In this document: in pieces, positions 8,727 through 17,051 of the stretch
Numbering within the stretch: the stretch's first letter is position 1
Layout: every line of letters starts with the position of its first letter
From: Albibacillus kandeliae
GTDB taxonomy: Bacteria; Pseudomonadota; Alphaproteobacteria; Rhodobacterales; Rhodobacteraceae
DNA: 64,000 bases
Assembly: GCF_003116585.1 (NCBI RefSeq)
Contig: NZ_QEHM01000001.1
Location: 248,001 to 312,000, forward strand
Reading direction: 5' to 3'
Translations under genes and position numbers: made by a program
The notes under the pieces: generated by a model
Told to the model about the DNA's origin: nothing
The model's database searches: none
Seen by the model: the letters and a program-made list of their open reading frames with translations, nothing else

Positions 8727-8751
8727 CCCCGGGGACCGCCAGTCCCCGGGG
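8727..8751 (-). terminator. Hairpin downstream of putA
   Basis: A perfect 10-bp inverted repeat, CCCCGGGGAC / GTCCCCGGGG, with a 5-nt loop lies 23 nt past the putA stop codon. It lacks a U-run, so it may act as a 3'-end stabiliser or a factor-aided terminator instead of a simple intrinsic terminator. It separates putA from the rhomboid-GFA pair. Confidence 0.55.
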
Positions 8752-8773
8752 TCGTCTCGTGTAGCAGGGACCG

Positions 8774-11700
8774 CTAGGAGAGGCCGCCCAGCAGCGCCGC
8801 GTTGCCGCCCGCCGCCGTGGTGTCGACGCAGACATGCCGCTCGCCCTGAACCCGCGCCACATCCGGCATCTCGCGGATCAGCGGCAGGATCGGACCGCTG
8901 CGCCGGGCCAGAGCCTGTTCGTAGGCGCGCGCGCGCGCGTCGTCTCCCCACCAGATCACCCCGGCCAGAGCCTTGATCTCGTCCAGGCGCGCGGGGGGCA
9001 GGGCGCCGTCGGGGCAGATCGCCTGACCGCCAAGCGCCCTGACCGCATCGGCCTGCTCACGCTGGGCAGAGCGGCCCGGCCCGAGGCAGAGCAGCGGCGG
9101 GCGCGGTACCAGCGTCAGCCGGTTGGATTCACCGGTCGGCCCGGGCAGGGTGGTGCCCTGCGGTGCCTGCGGCGTTCCAGCGGCGGCCGGAATCTGCGCG
9201 GCCTCGGCGGTCCAATCCTCGTCGCTCTGGCGCAGGTCGGGCGCGCAGAAGCGGTTGAGGTAGTTCGGCCCACCCGCCTTGGGGCCGGTGCCCGAGAGCC
9301 CTTCGCCGCCAAAGGGTTGCGAGCCGACGATGGCGCCGATCTGGTTGCGGTTCACGTAGATGTTGCCGCAGTGAATCGCCTCGGTCACATGCTGCACCCG
9401 ATCGTCGATCCGGGTGTGCAGGCCGAAGGTCAGCCCATATCCGGTCGCGTTGATCTCGCCGATGACCTTGTCGAGCTCCCCGGCACGGAAGCGCGCGACG
9501 TGCAGCACCGGGCCGAAGATCTCGCGCTCCAGCTGCCCGATGCCGCCAAGCGAGATCATCGTCGGCGCGACGAAGGTGCCGCCCTGTGGGGCCTGCAACT
9601 CTTTCAGGACGCGCCCCTCGTGACGGGCGATGTCGATATGCGACCGGATTCCGCCCTGCGCCTCGGCATCGATCACGGGGCCGCAATCGGTGCGGTGCAG
9701 CCACGGGTCGCCAAGGTTCAGCGCGTCCATCGCGCCGGAAAGCATCCGCAGCAGGTCGTCGGCGATGTCCTCCTGCACGTAGAGGCAGCGCAGGGCCGAA
9801 CACCGCTGGCCCGCCGACTGGAAGGCGGATTCGACGATGGCCTGAACCGCCTGTTCGGGCAGGGCGGTCGAATCCACGATCATCGCGTTCAGCCCGCCGG
9901 TCTCGGCGATCAACGGCGCGCCGGGGGCGAGGTGGTCGGCCATCGCGCTGCGGATTTTCAGCGCCGTCTCCGTCGAGCCCGTGAAGGCCACGCCATTCAC
10001 GCGCGCATCCGACGTCAGCGCGGCGCCGACCCGCCCGTCACCGGGCAGCAGTTGCAGGACCTCGCGCGGTACACCCGCCTCGTGCATCAGACTGACTGCC
10101 AGATGAGCGATCAGCGGGGTCTGCTCGGCTGGCTTGGCCAGAACGGCATTGCCGGTGGCAAGGGCCGCCGCGACCTGCCCGCTGAAGATGGCGAGCGGGA
10201 AGTTCCAGGGGCTGATGCAGGTAAAGGTCCCGGCGGGCGCCTTGCCGGGGATATGGGCCGCGTAATAGCGCAGGAAGTCCACGGCCTCGCGCAGTTCGGC
10301 CACGGCATCGGGGATCGACTTGCCGGCCTCGCGGACGAGAAGGGCGAAGATCTCGCCGAAATTGGCCTCGTAGAGGTCGGCGGCGCGGTTCAGCGCGGCG
10401 GCCCTCTCGCTGGCTGGCACGGCCCAGGGCCGCGCGGCGCTCAGGGCGCTTGCCACATCGGCTGCGCTGGCAAAGGCGACCGTGCCGGGCGTGTCGGCTG
10501 CATCTGCGGGGTTCTGCACGGCCACCGCCTCTTCCGGCGCGGCGGAGCCAGCCAGCAAGGGCGCCGCGCTCCATGTATGGGTGCGGAAGGGCGCGCGGGC
10601 CTCCTCGATCCGCTCCAACGTCGGTACGTGCGTCAGGTCAAAGCCTGTCGAGTTGGGCCGTTCCGGCGCAAAAAGCTGCGCGCCGGTCGCCAGATGCGGG
10701 GCAGGGGCCTTGATGCTCTCGAAGGGGTCGGCTGCCACCTGTTCGGGCGGCACCGACTTGTCGACGATCTGGTTCACGAAGGAACTGTTGGCGCCGTTCT
10801 CCAGCAGGCGCCGCACGAGGTAGGCCAGAAGATCGCGGTGCGCGCCGACCGGCGCGTAGATGCGGCAGCGGTTGCGGTTCTTCTCCTTGACGATGTTGTG
10901 GAGCGCCTCGCCCATGCCGTGCAGGCGCTGGAACTCGAAGGGCAGATCGCCCGCCATGTGCAGGATGGCGCTGACCGTATGGGCGTTGTGGGTGGCGAAC
11001 TGCGGGTAGATCCGGTCGGTCATGCCCAACAGCTTGCGCGCGTTCGCAATGTAGGAAATGTCGGTCGCCGCCTTGCGGGTGAAGACGGGGAAGGCATCCA
11101 TCCCCATGACCTGCGCGCGCTTGATCTCGGTATCCCAGTAGGCGCCTTTCACCAGCCGGACCATCAGCTTGCGGTCATAGCGTTCCGCCATGCCATAGAG
11201 CGCGTCGATGGCCTCGCCGGTGCGGGGGCCATAGGCCTGTACCACCACGCCGAAACCGTCCCAGCCCGCCAGCGCGGGTTCGGCCAGAACCTCGTCGATG
11301 ACCTCCAGCGACAGGGCGAGCCGGTCCGCTTCCTCGGCATCCACGTTCAGACCCATGTTGGCCGACTTCGCAAGCAGGGCGAGCGAGCGCAGACGCGGCA
11401 CGAGGTCCTGCATGACCCGCTGCCGCTGCGCGCGTTCATAGCGCGGGTGGAGCGCGGAGAGCTTCACCGAGATCCCCGGATTCTCGCGGATATCCGTCGA
11501 GGTGCAGGCCTCGGCAATCGCCGTGATCGCGCGGGAATAGCTCAGGTGGTAGCGGGTAGCGTCCGCCTCCGTTCGCGCGGCCTCGCCCAGCATGTCGTAG
11601 GAGTAGGTATAGCCCTTGGCCTCCATGCCCGCGGCACGCTTCATCGCCGAGGAGATGGACTCTCCCAGCACGAACTGGCGGCCCATTTCCTTCATAGCGC

Positions 11701-12181
11701 GGCCAACGGCGGTGCGGATGACCGGCTCCCCGAGGCGCCGCACGGCGCCCCGCAGGGCCTTGAAGGGAGCCTGCCGCTCGTCGTCGAGCACACGGCCCGT
11801 CAGCATCAGTGCCCAGGTCGACGCATTGACGAGAGGCGAAGCGGAATGGCCAAGGTGCTTGCCCCAGTCCGACGGCGCGATCTTGTCCTCGATCAAGGCG
11901 TCGATGGTATCGGCGTCCGGCACCCGCAGCAGCGCTTCGGCGAGGCACATCAGCGCGATGCCCTCGTCGGTCGAGAGGCCGTACTCGGCAAGGAAGACCT
12001 CCATCAGCCCCGGCGAGGACAGGCTGCGGATATCCTTCACGAGGTTGGCACCGGCGGCGCAGATGCGCGCGCGGTCGTCGGTGGAGAGGGCGGCCTGCTC
12101 GACGAGACGGGCGATGGCCGCCTCCTCGTCCTGGTACTTGTGAAGGTCGAGGGAGGATGGGGCGATGGGGGTTTCGGTCAT
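8774..12181 (-). CDS. putA: Bifunctional proline dehydrogenase / L-glutamate gamma-semialdehyde dehydrogenase
   Basis: PutA oxidises proline to glutamate in two steps, with FAD and then NAD. The 1135-residue protein has a proline dehydrogenase barrel (roughly 150-450, with LMVRLVKGAYWD and RRLLENGANSSFVN) and an aldehyde dehydrogenase domain (roughly 530-980) with FTGST, AETGGLNAMIVD and the catalytic Cys794 in SAGQRCSALR, followed by a C-terminal extension. There is no N-terminal ribbon-helix-helix domain, so it cannot be its own repressor as in E. coli. An Lrp-family gene is divergent from it and is the probable regulator. The long open frame opposite is a GC artefact. Confidence 0.97.
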   Translation of the reverse strand: MTETPIAPSSLDLHKYQDEEAAIARLVEQAALSTDDRARICAAGANLVKDIRSLSSPGLMEVFLAEYGLSTDEGIALMCLAEALLRVPDADTIDALIEDKIAPSDWGKHLGHSASPLVNASTWALMLTGRVLDDERQAPFKALRGAVRRLGEPVIRTAVGRAMKEMGRQFVLGESISSAMKRAAGMEAKGYTYSYDMLGEAARTEADATRYHLSYSRAITAIAEACTSTDIRENPGISVKLSALHPRYERAQRQRVMQDLVPRLRSLALLAKSANMGLNVDAEEADRLALSLEVIDEVLAEPALAGWDGFGVVVQAYGPRTGEAIDALYGMAERYDRKLMVRLVKGAYWDTEIKRAQVMGMDAFPVFTRKAATDISYIANARKLLGMTDRIYPQFATHNAHTVSAILHMAGDLPFEFQRLHGMGEALHNIVKEKNRNRCRIYAPVGAHRDLLAYLVRRLLENGANSSFVNQIVDKSVPPEQVAADPFESIKAPAPHLATGAQLFAPERPNSTGFDLTHVPTLERIEEARAPFRTHTWSAAPLLAGSAAPEEAVAVQNPADAADTPGTVAFASAADVASALSAARPWAVPASERAAALNRAADLYEANFGEIFALLVREAGKSIPDAVAELREAVDFLRYYAAHIPGKAPAGTFTCISPWNFPLAIFSGQVAAALATGNAVLAKPAEQTPLIAHLAVSLMHEAGVPREVLQLLPGDGRVGAALTSDARVNGVAFTGSTETALKIRSAMADHLAPGAPLIAETGGLNAMIVDSTALPEQAVQAIVESAFQSAGQRCSALRCLYVQEDIADDLLRMLSGAMDALNLGDPWLHRTDCGPVIDAEAQGGIRSHIDIARHEGRVLKELQAPQGGTFVAPTMISLGGIGQLEREIFGPVLHVARFRAGELDKVIGEINATGYGLTFGLHTRIDDRVQHVTEAIHCGNIYVNRNQIGAIVGSQPFGGEGLSGTGPKAGGPNYLNRFCAPDLRQSDEDWTAEAAQIPAAAGTPQAPQGTTLPGPTGESNRLTLVPRPPLLCLGPGRSAQREQADAVRALGGQAICPDGALPPARLDEIKALAGVIWWGDDARARAYEQALARRSGPILPLIREMPDVARVQGERHVCVDTTAAGGNAALLGGLS

Positions 12182-12201
12182 GTTCGGGGGCTCTCCGGCT
12201 C

Positions 12202-12236
12202 TTTGTCACGGTATACCGCGAAAATTGCGGGACAAA
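12202..12236. promoter_or_regulatory. Candidate regulator-binding region between putA and the Lrp-type gene
   Basis: The 109-nt divergent spacer holds TTTGTC (12202-12207) and its complement GACAAA (12231-12236), and between them CCGC-GAAAATT-GCGG (12216-12230). Nested dyads with an AT-rich centre fit Lrp/AsnC-type operators. The role is inferred from position and symmetry only. Confidence 0.4.
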
Positions 12237-12290
12237 TGCCGGTTCTTTCCTTAGTTGAAGGTGAATGGACTGAAAAATGGGGGGATTGCG

Positions 12291-12779
12291 ATGCAATCGG
12301 ACTGGGATGAGCTGGACAGGTTCGACCGGATGATTCTGGGCGTCCTGGCCAGCGAGGGGCGCATCAGCATCGCCGACCTGGCGCGCCGGATCGGCCTGTC
12401 GAAATCGCCCACGCAGGCGCGCCTCAGGCGGCTGGAGGCAGACGGGGTGATCCAGGGCTATCGCGCGCTGGTCGATCCGATCCGCCTGGGCCTCGACCAT
12501 GTCGCCTTTGCCGAGGTGCGCCTGACGGACACCCGCGAGGCCGCGCTGGCCGCCTTCAACGCGGCAGTGGCAAAGATCGGCGAGATCGAGCAGGTGCACA
12601 TGATCGCGGGAAACTTCGACTACCTGATGAAGATCCGCACCCGCAACATGGCCGAGTACCGCGCCGTGCTGGCCGAGAAGATCTCCACCTTGCCCTTTGT
12701 CGCCAGCACCTCGACCTATGTCGCCATGCAGGCGGTCAAGGAGGACGGTCCGCTCGGCCCGCTCGAAACTGTGACTTGA
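12291..12779 (+). CDS. Lrp/AsnC-family transcriptional regulator, probable proline-responsive activator (PutR-like)
   Basis: The 162-residue protein has an N-terminal Lrp helix-turn-helix (ISIADLARRIGLSKSPTQARLRRLEADG split over 27-55) and a RAM/ligand-binding domain with the HMIAGNFDYLMKI and STSTYVAMQ strands. The start at 12291 follows a GGGGGGAT tract; an upstream ATG at 12255 lacks one. Divergence from putA matches the known alphaproteobacterial layout where an Lrp-type PutR activates putA in response to proline. Specific proline sensing is inferred from context. Confidence 0.88.
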   Translation: MQSDWDELDRFDRMILGVLASEGRISIADLARRIGLSKSPTQARLRRLEADGVIQGYRALVDPIRLGLDHVAFAEVRLTDTREAALAAFNAAVAKIGEIEQVHMIAGNFDYLMKIRTRNMAEYRAVLAEKISTLPFVASTSTYVAMQAVKEDGPLGPLETVT

Positions 12780-12811
12780 CCGGCGCGCTGCGGCAGCCAT
12801 CATTTCTGCCC

Positions 12812-13369
12812 ATGCGGAGGATGTTGTCAGCGATACTCTGTCTTCTGGCCGGGCCCCTCTGGGCAGGATGCCCGGCAGCGCCGGATCATGCGTCCGAGAT
12901 GGAGGCGCTGTTGGCCGAGGTTCAGGCCGCACCGGACGAGGGCGCCGCGCGGGTCGTGACCAACCGCATGTGGGAACTCTGGACCGACGCGCCCGACGAA
13001 ATTGCGCAGGAAATGCTGAACCACGGCATGGCGCAGCGGGGCAGCTACGATTTCCTCGGCGCCATCGCGGTGCTGGACAGGCTGGTGGCCTACTGCCCGG
13101 ACTACGCCGAGGGCTATAACCAGCGTGCCTTCGTGCAGTTCATCCGGCAGGATTACCCATCCGCACTGGTCGATCTCGACCGTGCGCTCGAACTCTCCCC
13201 CAACCACATCGCCGCCCGCGCCGGTCGCGCGCTGACCCTGCTGGGCCTCGGCCGGAAGGATGAGGCGCGCACCGACCTGAAGCAGGCGCTTGCCCTCAAT
13301 CCGTGGCTGTCCGAGCGGAGCCTGCTGGCCGATGGTGGCCCTTTGGCACCGGAGGGCGAGGAACTCTGA
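12812..13369 (+). CDS. Secreted tetratricopeptide-repeat protein
   Basis: The 185-residue product has a cleavable signal peptide (RRMLSAILCLLAGPLWAG, about 18-19 residues) and then TPR-like helices, best seen in DYPSALVDLDRALELSPNHI and the next repeat GRKDEARTDLKQALALNP. It is expected in the periplasm. The ATG at 12812 is used because it opens the signal peptide; ATG 12821 is an alternative. It lies 33 nt after the Lrp gene and may share its transcript. TPR proteins mediate protein contacts; the partner is unknown. Confidence 0.75.
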   Translation: MRRMLSAILCLLAGPLWAGCPAAPDHASEMEALLAEVQAAPDEGAARVVTNRMWELWTDAPDEIAQEMLNHGMAQRGSYDFLGAIAVLDRLVAYCPDYAEGYNQRAFVQFIRQDYPSALVDLDRALELSPNHIAARAGRALTLLGLGRKDEARTDLKQALALNPWLSERSLLADGGPLAPEGEEL

Positions 13370-13438
13370 CCCGCCACGCTGCTCGGCGCTTGCCCGGTGC
13401 CGGTGCGGTTGCTATCAGCGACCTCGTGTCCAGAGCGT

Positions 13439-13524
13439 GCGGGCGTGATGGAATGGTAGACATATCGGACTTAAAATCCGAAGGGCTTTGTCCCGTGTGG
13501 GTTCGAGTCCCACCGCCCGTACCA
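13439..13524 (+). tRNA. tRNA-Leu(UAA)
   Basis: The 86-nt sequence folds as a class II tRNA: acceptor stem GCGGGCG / CGCCCGT, anticodon stem TCGGA / TCCGA closing the loop CTTAAAA with anticodon TAA at 13472-13474, a variable arm, the T-loop GTTCGAGTC and an encoded CCA end at 13522-13524. The long variable arm and D-loop GGAATGGTAGAC fit leucine. tRNA-Leu genes are frequent integration sites; the adjoining downstream DNA is discussed in the findings. Confidence 0.97.
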
Positions 13525-13920
13525 ACAAGGCGCTGCAAGCCATTGTAAAATGGTGATAAAGCGCCGCGTGCGCAGCCCTAAGCTCAGCGCCTCACCTGAC
13601 CGGCAGGCACCGAGAGCATCCGCCCGTCTTCTTCTGATCGTCTCCGATCCCCCCTGACACGCCGCCAGCGCTTGGGCAGGCGGCCGTGTCTCCCTTGACC
13701 CGGCCCGAGCCGTCCGCATGGACGGTTATCCAGGACCTCGATCAACCAACTCCGCAACAGGATGTCGATGGCACCGGCCTGCCATCCTTGCATCAGGCTG
13801 GCGCCCATTCGCTTAACAGGGTCAGCAAAAAAACCATTTGGCAATCCGGAGGGTCCTGTGCCTACGATGCTGATCAATTCATTTGCTGTTCAAATCCATT
13901 CCGGTGCGCAGGGGAAACCG
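13525..13920. other. Non-coding stretch between tRNA-Leu and the catalase-like gene
   Basis: These 396 nt hold no recognisable gene. Just after the tRNA is a compound hairpin: outer arms GGCGCT (13529-13534) and AGCGCC (13560-13565), inner arms CCATT (13540-13544) and AATGG (13549-13553), a plausible tRNA terminator without a U-run. I found no integrase and no second copy of the tRNA 3' end. The reading frame of the next gene is open back to 13762, but that part does not look like protein. Confidence 0.6.
13529..13565 (+). terminator. Compound stem-loop after tRNA-Leu
   Basis: An outer 6-bp stem GGCGCT / AGCGCC encloses an inner 5-bp stem CCATT / AATGG with a GTAA loop, 5 nt past the CCA end. 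Placement suggests tRNA transcript termination or 3' processing; no T-run follows. Confidence 0.4.
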
Positions 13921-14955
13921 ATGGAAAACAAGCACCTTGTTAAAGACATAGTTCATGCTCTTGATATCGACGGCGGCTCGACCGAAAGGCGCCCCGTCCA
14001 TACGGTCGGGGTTGGCGCGACCGGGTTTTTCAAACCCTCCCCAATGGCCCAACGATTCTGCGTGGCCGAACATTTCCTGCCCAAGGCCGCGAAAAAGGGT
14101 GTGCGGGTCGACATCCGGTTTTCCAATGGAATGGGCGTCGTCGAGGAGCATGACGGCTGGTCGGATGTTCGCGGTATGGCCGTTCGCTTCTATCTCGAAA
14201 ACGGGCAGTCCACCGATCTCGTCAGCATGACGTTGCCGGTTTTCTTTGCGCCCACGCCCGAGACCTTCCTCGATTTCGCCCTGAATGCGCGCCCCAAACC
14301 CTGTCAGCGCGCAACGCCCTGGCAGAAGATCAAGAGCTACCTGCAGCTCCAGCTTCCCTTGCCCGATCCCTATCCCGGTCAGACGGAGCGACCGAATGAG
14401 GGGGCCATCGCCTTTGCCAGCAAACATGTCTGGGCGCAGCCGGCCGTCATCGATGCCTCCTCGATCGGCGCGCCGGTCAGCTATGTGCGGGCGACCTATC
14501 ACGCGGTGCATACGTTTATCGTGACGGGCAAGGATGGGCAAAGGCGCTGGGTCCGCTTCTCCTGGGCGCCGATCGCCGGGGTCCTGAACACCGACCCCAA
14601 GAAACCGCCCGAGGACAGGTATCTGAAGAAGGATCTCGAGAAACGGCTCTCGCACGGTCGCACCGAACGTTTCTCTCTCATGATGCAGATTGGCGAAGCA
14701 GGGGATGACTTCAACGATTCAACCCGACAATGGCCGCCGCATCGAACGCGGGTCATGATGGGGACACTGACGCTCAACAAGGTGCGGGAGGACCAGCAAG
14801 AGTACTTCGAGAAGCTGAGTTTCAACCCGTGGCACCTGACGGACGGGATCGACCCGTCGGACGATCCCGTCCTCAGAATTCGCAAGGACGTCTACGCGTT
14901 TTCCAGCAATCGGCGGCAAGGCACTCCCTGCCCATTTAGCGGCACGAAAGGGTAG
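13921..14955 (+). CDS. Catalase-like haem protein (small catalase/SrpA-type)
   Basis: The 344-residue protein shares the catalase core but is much shorter than KatA/KatE (about 480-750). The distal histidine is in RRPVHTVGVGATGFF (H27), then VDIRFSNGMG and DVRGMAVRFYLENG match the catalase barrel, and RKDVY (R321, Y325) fits the proximal R-x3-Y haem ligand. The distal asparagine found in GNNTPVFF of catalases is absent: here SMTLPVFF (102-109). The protein could be a catalase-related peroxidase or an allene-oxide-synthase-like haem enzyme acting on lipid hydroperoxides. The ATG follows AGGGGA; no signal peptide is seen. It is 3 nt ahead of the next gene, in a three-gene operon with a DyP peroxidase. 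Confidence 0.85.
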   Translation: MENKHLVKDIVHALDIDGGSTERRPVHTVGVGATGFFKPSPMAQRFCVAEHFLPKAAKKGVRVDIRFSNGMGVVEEHDGWSDVRGMAVRFYLENGQSTDLVSMTLPVFFAPTPETFLDFALNARPKPCQRATPWQKIKSYLQLQLPLPDPYPGQTERPNEGAIAFASKHVWAQPAVIDASSIGAPVSYVRATYHAVHTFIVTGKDGQRRWVRFSWAPIAGVLNTDPKKPPEDRYLKKDLEKRLSHGRTERFSLMMQIGEAGDDFNDSTRQWPPHRTRVMMGTLTLNKVREDQQEYFEKLSFNPWHLTDGIDPSDDPVLRIRKDVYAFSSNRRQGTPCPFSGTKG

Positions 14956-14958
14956 GGC

Positions 14959-15675
14959 ATGAGTGACGACAGCGGATGGCTCAACAGCTACATCAACAGC
15001 CTGCCCGAACGCGGCTGGTTCCAGTTTCTTTCAAAGTACGTGGTGGTGCCGTTCTGGGTCTGGCGCGAAGGACGGCCGAAGCTGCCGGGCGGTCCGCGCC
15101 CTTCGCCTCAGCCCAGCGACAACACGCAGCGCATGATGAACCTGCTGATGCCGCTCAAGGACACCTCTCCGATCGGCCGGGCCAAGGCCGTGATGGCGCT
15201 CGCGCAGAACGTGGACGAGATCTTTGCCGGGCTGGACAACGTGGGCACTGTCCACTCCGCGCGCTTCCTCCTGGTCGAGGATTACATCTGCATGATCTCG
15301 GTCTACGACGGGGATTTCAGCAACTACATCCGCGACTTCATTTCCACGATCGGCAGCGTCTTCGACGCGCTGATGCATGAGGTCGAAGGCGGCGACAAGC
15401 TTTACCCCAGCGAAGAGAACGTCGAGGCCTTCATCGACTGGGTGCGCGAACACGACCTGTTCCAGGCGCCTGACTATCCCTTCGACCTGTTCGGCCTGCA
15501 GGATGAGCAGGCGGGGCGGAAACCGAACGACCCGCCGCATGATCTGCAAACCTTGCCGCGCTCCCTGATCCTTCAGTTGCACGCAAATCGCAATATTTCC
15601 CTCGGGGGCGGCTATCGGGGTTATCCGGGATATTCCGCCGCCCAGATCCGCCGCAATCTCGGGGTGGGTTGGTGA
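14959..15675 (+). CDS. Unknown protein between catalase-like and DyP genes
   Basis: I do not recognise a named family for this 238-residue protein. The middle part, VGTVHSARFLLVEDYICMISVYDGDFSNYIRDF split over 94-126, alternates strand and helix and resembles the ferredoxin-like half-domain found in DyP-type and related multi-domain peroxidase proteins, but no haem-ligand GxxDG or His motif is present. The N-terminus has an aromatic stretch (FLSKYVVVPFWVW, 23-35) that might touch a membrane. The C-terminus is rich in Gly, Tyr and Pro (LGGGYRGYPGYS). Tight coupling (3 nt after the catalase-like gene; TGATG overlap with the DyP gene) implies a shared complex or pathway. Confidence 0.8.
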   Translation: MSDDSGWLNSYINSLPERGWFQFLSKYVVVPFWVWREGRPKLPGGPRPSPQPSDNTQRMMNLLMPLKDTSPIGRAKAVMALAQNVDEIFAGLDNVGTVHSARFLLVEDYICMISVYDGDFSNYIRDFISTIGSVFDALMHEVEGGDKLYPSEENVEAFIDWVREHDLFQAPDYPFDLFGLQDEQAGRKPNDPPHDLQTLPRSLILQLHANRNISLGGGYRGYPGYSAAQIRRNLGVGW

Positions 15676-17051
15676 TGGCCGTCTTCGATGCCGAGAAGGT
15701 CCAGGGCAATATCCTGCGCGGCTACCCCCTGGACCGGGTGCGCCACATGATCCTCGAAGTGAGCGACCGACGCCGCGCGAGGGAGTTTCTGGCCGCGGCG
15801 GCGGATGGCACAGGGGAGGAGGTTCCTCGCATCACGCGGTCGGCCAACTGGAGCGAGAGACCAGAATTTTGTTTCAACATCGGTATCACCTTCGAAGGTC
15901 TGCGCACCCTCGGGCTTCCCAGTGATCAGCTGAAGACCTTCCCGACCGAATACACCGAGGGCATGACACGCCGCGCGCTCAAACTGGGAGATTTCGGCGA
16001 GAGCGCCCCCGAGCATTGGCCCGCGCCATTCGACAGGCCCGACCGCATCCACATCGTTGCGTCCGCCTATGCCAACGCGGACCATCATCTTGACGATATC
16101 GAGAAGAAGGTCGCCAAGGTCTTTACCGTTCTCGGAACACGGGACGGGCGCAACCTGCCGGACGGAAAGGTCTTTTTCGGCTACAGGGACGGGATTTCGC
16201 AGCCCCGACTGAGACATGTCTTCGATCCCGAACATGCCGGGGATCATCAGATCAAGGATCCGCTTGGAACGGTGTTGTTGGGCTACCAGACCCAACTGGA
16301 AGGCATCAAATTCACCATCCCGACGCCCGAGGACGTCTTTCGTGACAGTGCCTTCAACGCCTTCCGCGTGCTGCAACAGGATACCGAGGCCTTCGAGACC
16401 TATCTGACCGATGCGGCGCACTTTCTGGAGTCGCACCGCGACGTGGCAAGGCTCCTTCCCGAGGGGGCGGAGCAGAACATCGGAGGCGGCATGAGCAGGC
16501 ACGACGCGCTTCGCGAGGTCGTGGCGGCCCAGATGTGCGGGCGCTGGCGAAACGGAACGCCCTACGAGGCATCCCCCAATTCCGATGTGCAGGATGGCAT
16601 CTCGCTGACGAACTACGACTATTCGCTGTCCTCCCGCTGCCCCGCGGGATCGCATATGCGGCGCGCCAACCCTCGTGGCGGCCCCATCGTGCAGCGCGTG
16701 GCGAACTACACCCGACGAATGGTGCGTCGTGGCATGTCCTACGGGCCCGACCCTGAAACCGGGGAACACGGGCTGCTGGGTAACTTCATCGGTGCGAACT
16801 ACGGGGCGCAGTTCGAGGCGGTGATGTGCGACTGGATCAATTTCGGCCTGCAGGATCCCGGGATCACCGGGACGAATGATCCCCTGCTCGGGGCGAACGT
16901 GCCCGAAACCAGCCGTTTCGACCTGACTTTGAAGGGGGGCGGACACATTCGCCTCTCCGGCTTTCCGCGTTTCGTCAAGACGCGGGGCGGGGCCTATACG
17001 CTGCTGCCCAGTCTGCCCGCGATCCGCTATCTGTCGCAGCTGACGGCTTAA
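15675..17051 (+). CDS. DyP-type (dye-decolourising) haem peroxidase
   Basis: The 458-residue protein has the DyP signature FFGYRDGISQP (catalytic D172), the proximal histidine motif AGSHMRRANPRG (H327), the conserved Arg region near 347-351 and the late GNFIGANYGAQFE segment. DyPs oxidise phenols, dyes and porphyrin-like substrates with H2O2. No Tat or Sec signal is seen, so it is cytoplasmic unless carried by a partner; no encapsulin gene is in the window. Its ATG shares a base with the stop of the preceding gene (TGATG). It converges with the cyclase-ATPase gene, whose stop codon overlaps by 4 nt. Confidence 0.92.
   Translation: MAVFDAEKVQGNILRGYPLDRVRHMILEVSDRRRAREFLAAAADGTGEEVPRITRSANWSERPEFCFNIGITFEGLRTLGLPSDQLKTFPTEYTEGMTRRALKLGDFGESAPEHWPAPFDRPDRIHIVASAYANADHHLDDIEKKVAKVFTVLGTRDGRNLPDGKVFFGYRDGISQPRLRHVFDPEHAGDHQIKDPLGTVLLGYQTQLEGIKFTIPTPEDVFRDSAFNAFRVLQQDTEAFETYLTDAAHFLESHRDVARLLPEGAEQNIGGGMSRHDALREVVAAQMCGRWRNGTPYEASPNSDVQDGISLTNYDYSLSSRCPAGSHMRRANPRGGPIVQRVANYTRRMVRRGMSYGPDPETGEHGLLGNFIGANYGAQFEAVMCDWINFGLQDPGITGTNDPLLGANVPETSRFDLTLKGGGHIRLSGFPRFVKTRGGAYTLLPSLPAIRYLSQLTA

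Noticed and set aside
8834-12310. A 1158-codon open frame antisense to putA
   Set aside because: It mirrors putA on the other strand; its translation is low-complexity Arg/Gly/Val-rich and has no family trait. High GC makes such frames open by chance.
15675-17051. DyP peroxidase as encapsulin cargo
   Set aside because: No encapsulin gene is present in the window and no typical C-terminal targeting extension was recognised.
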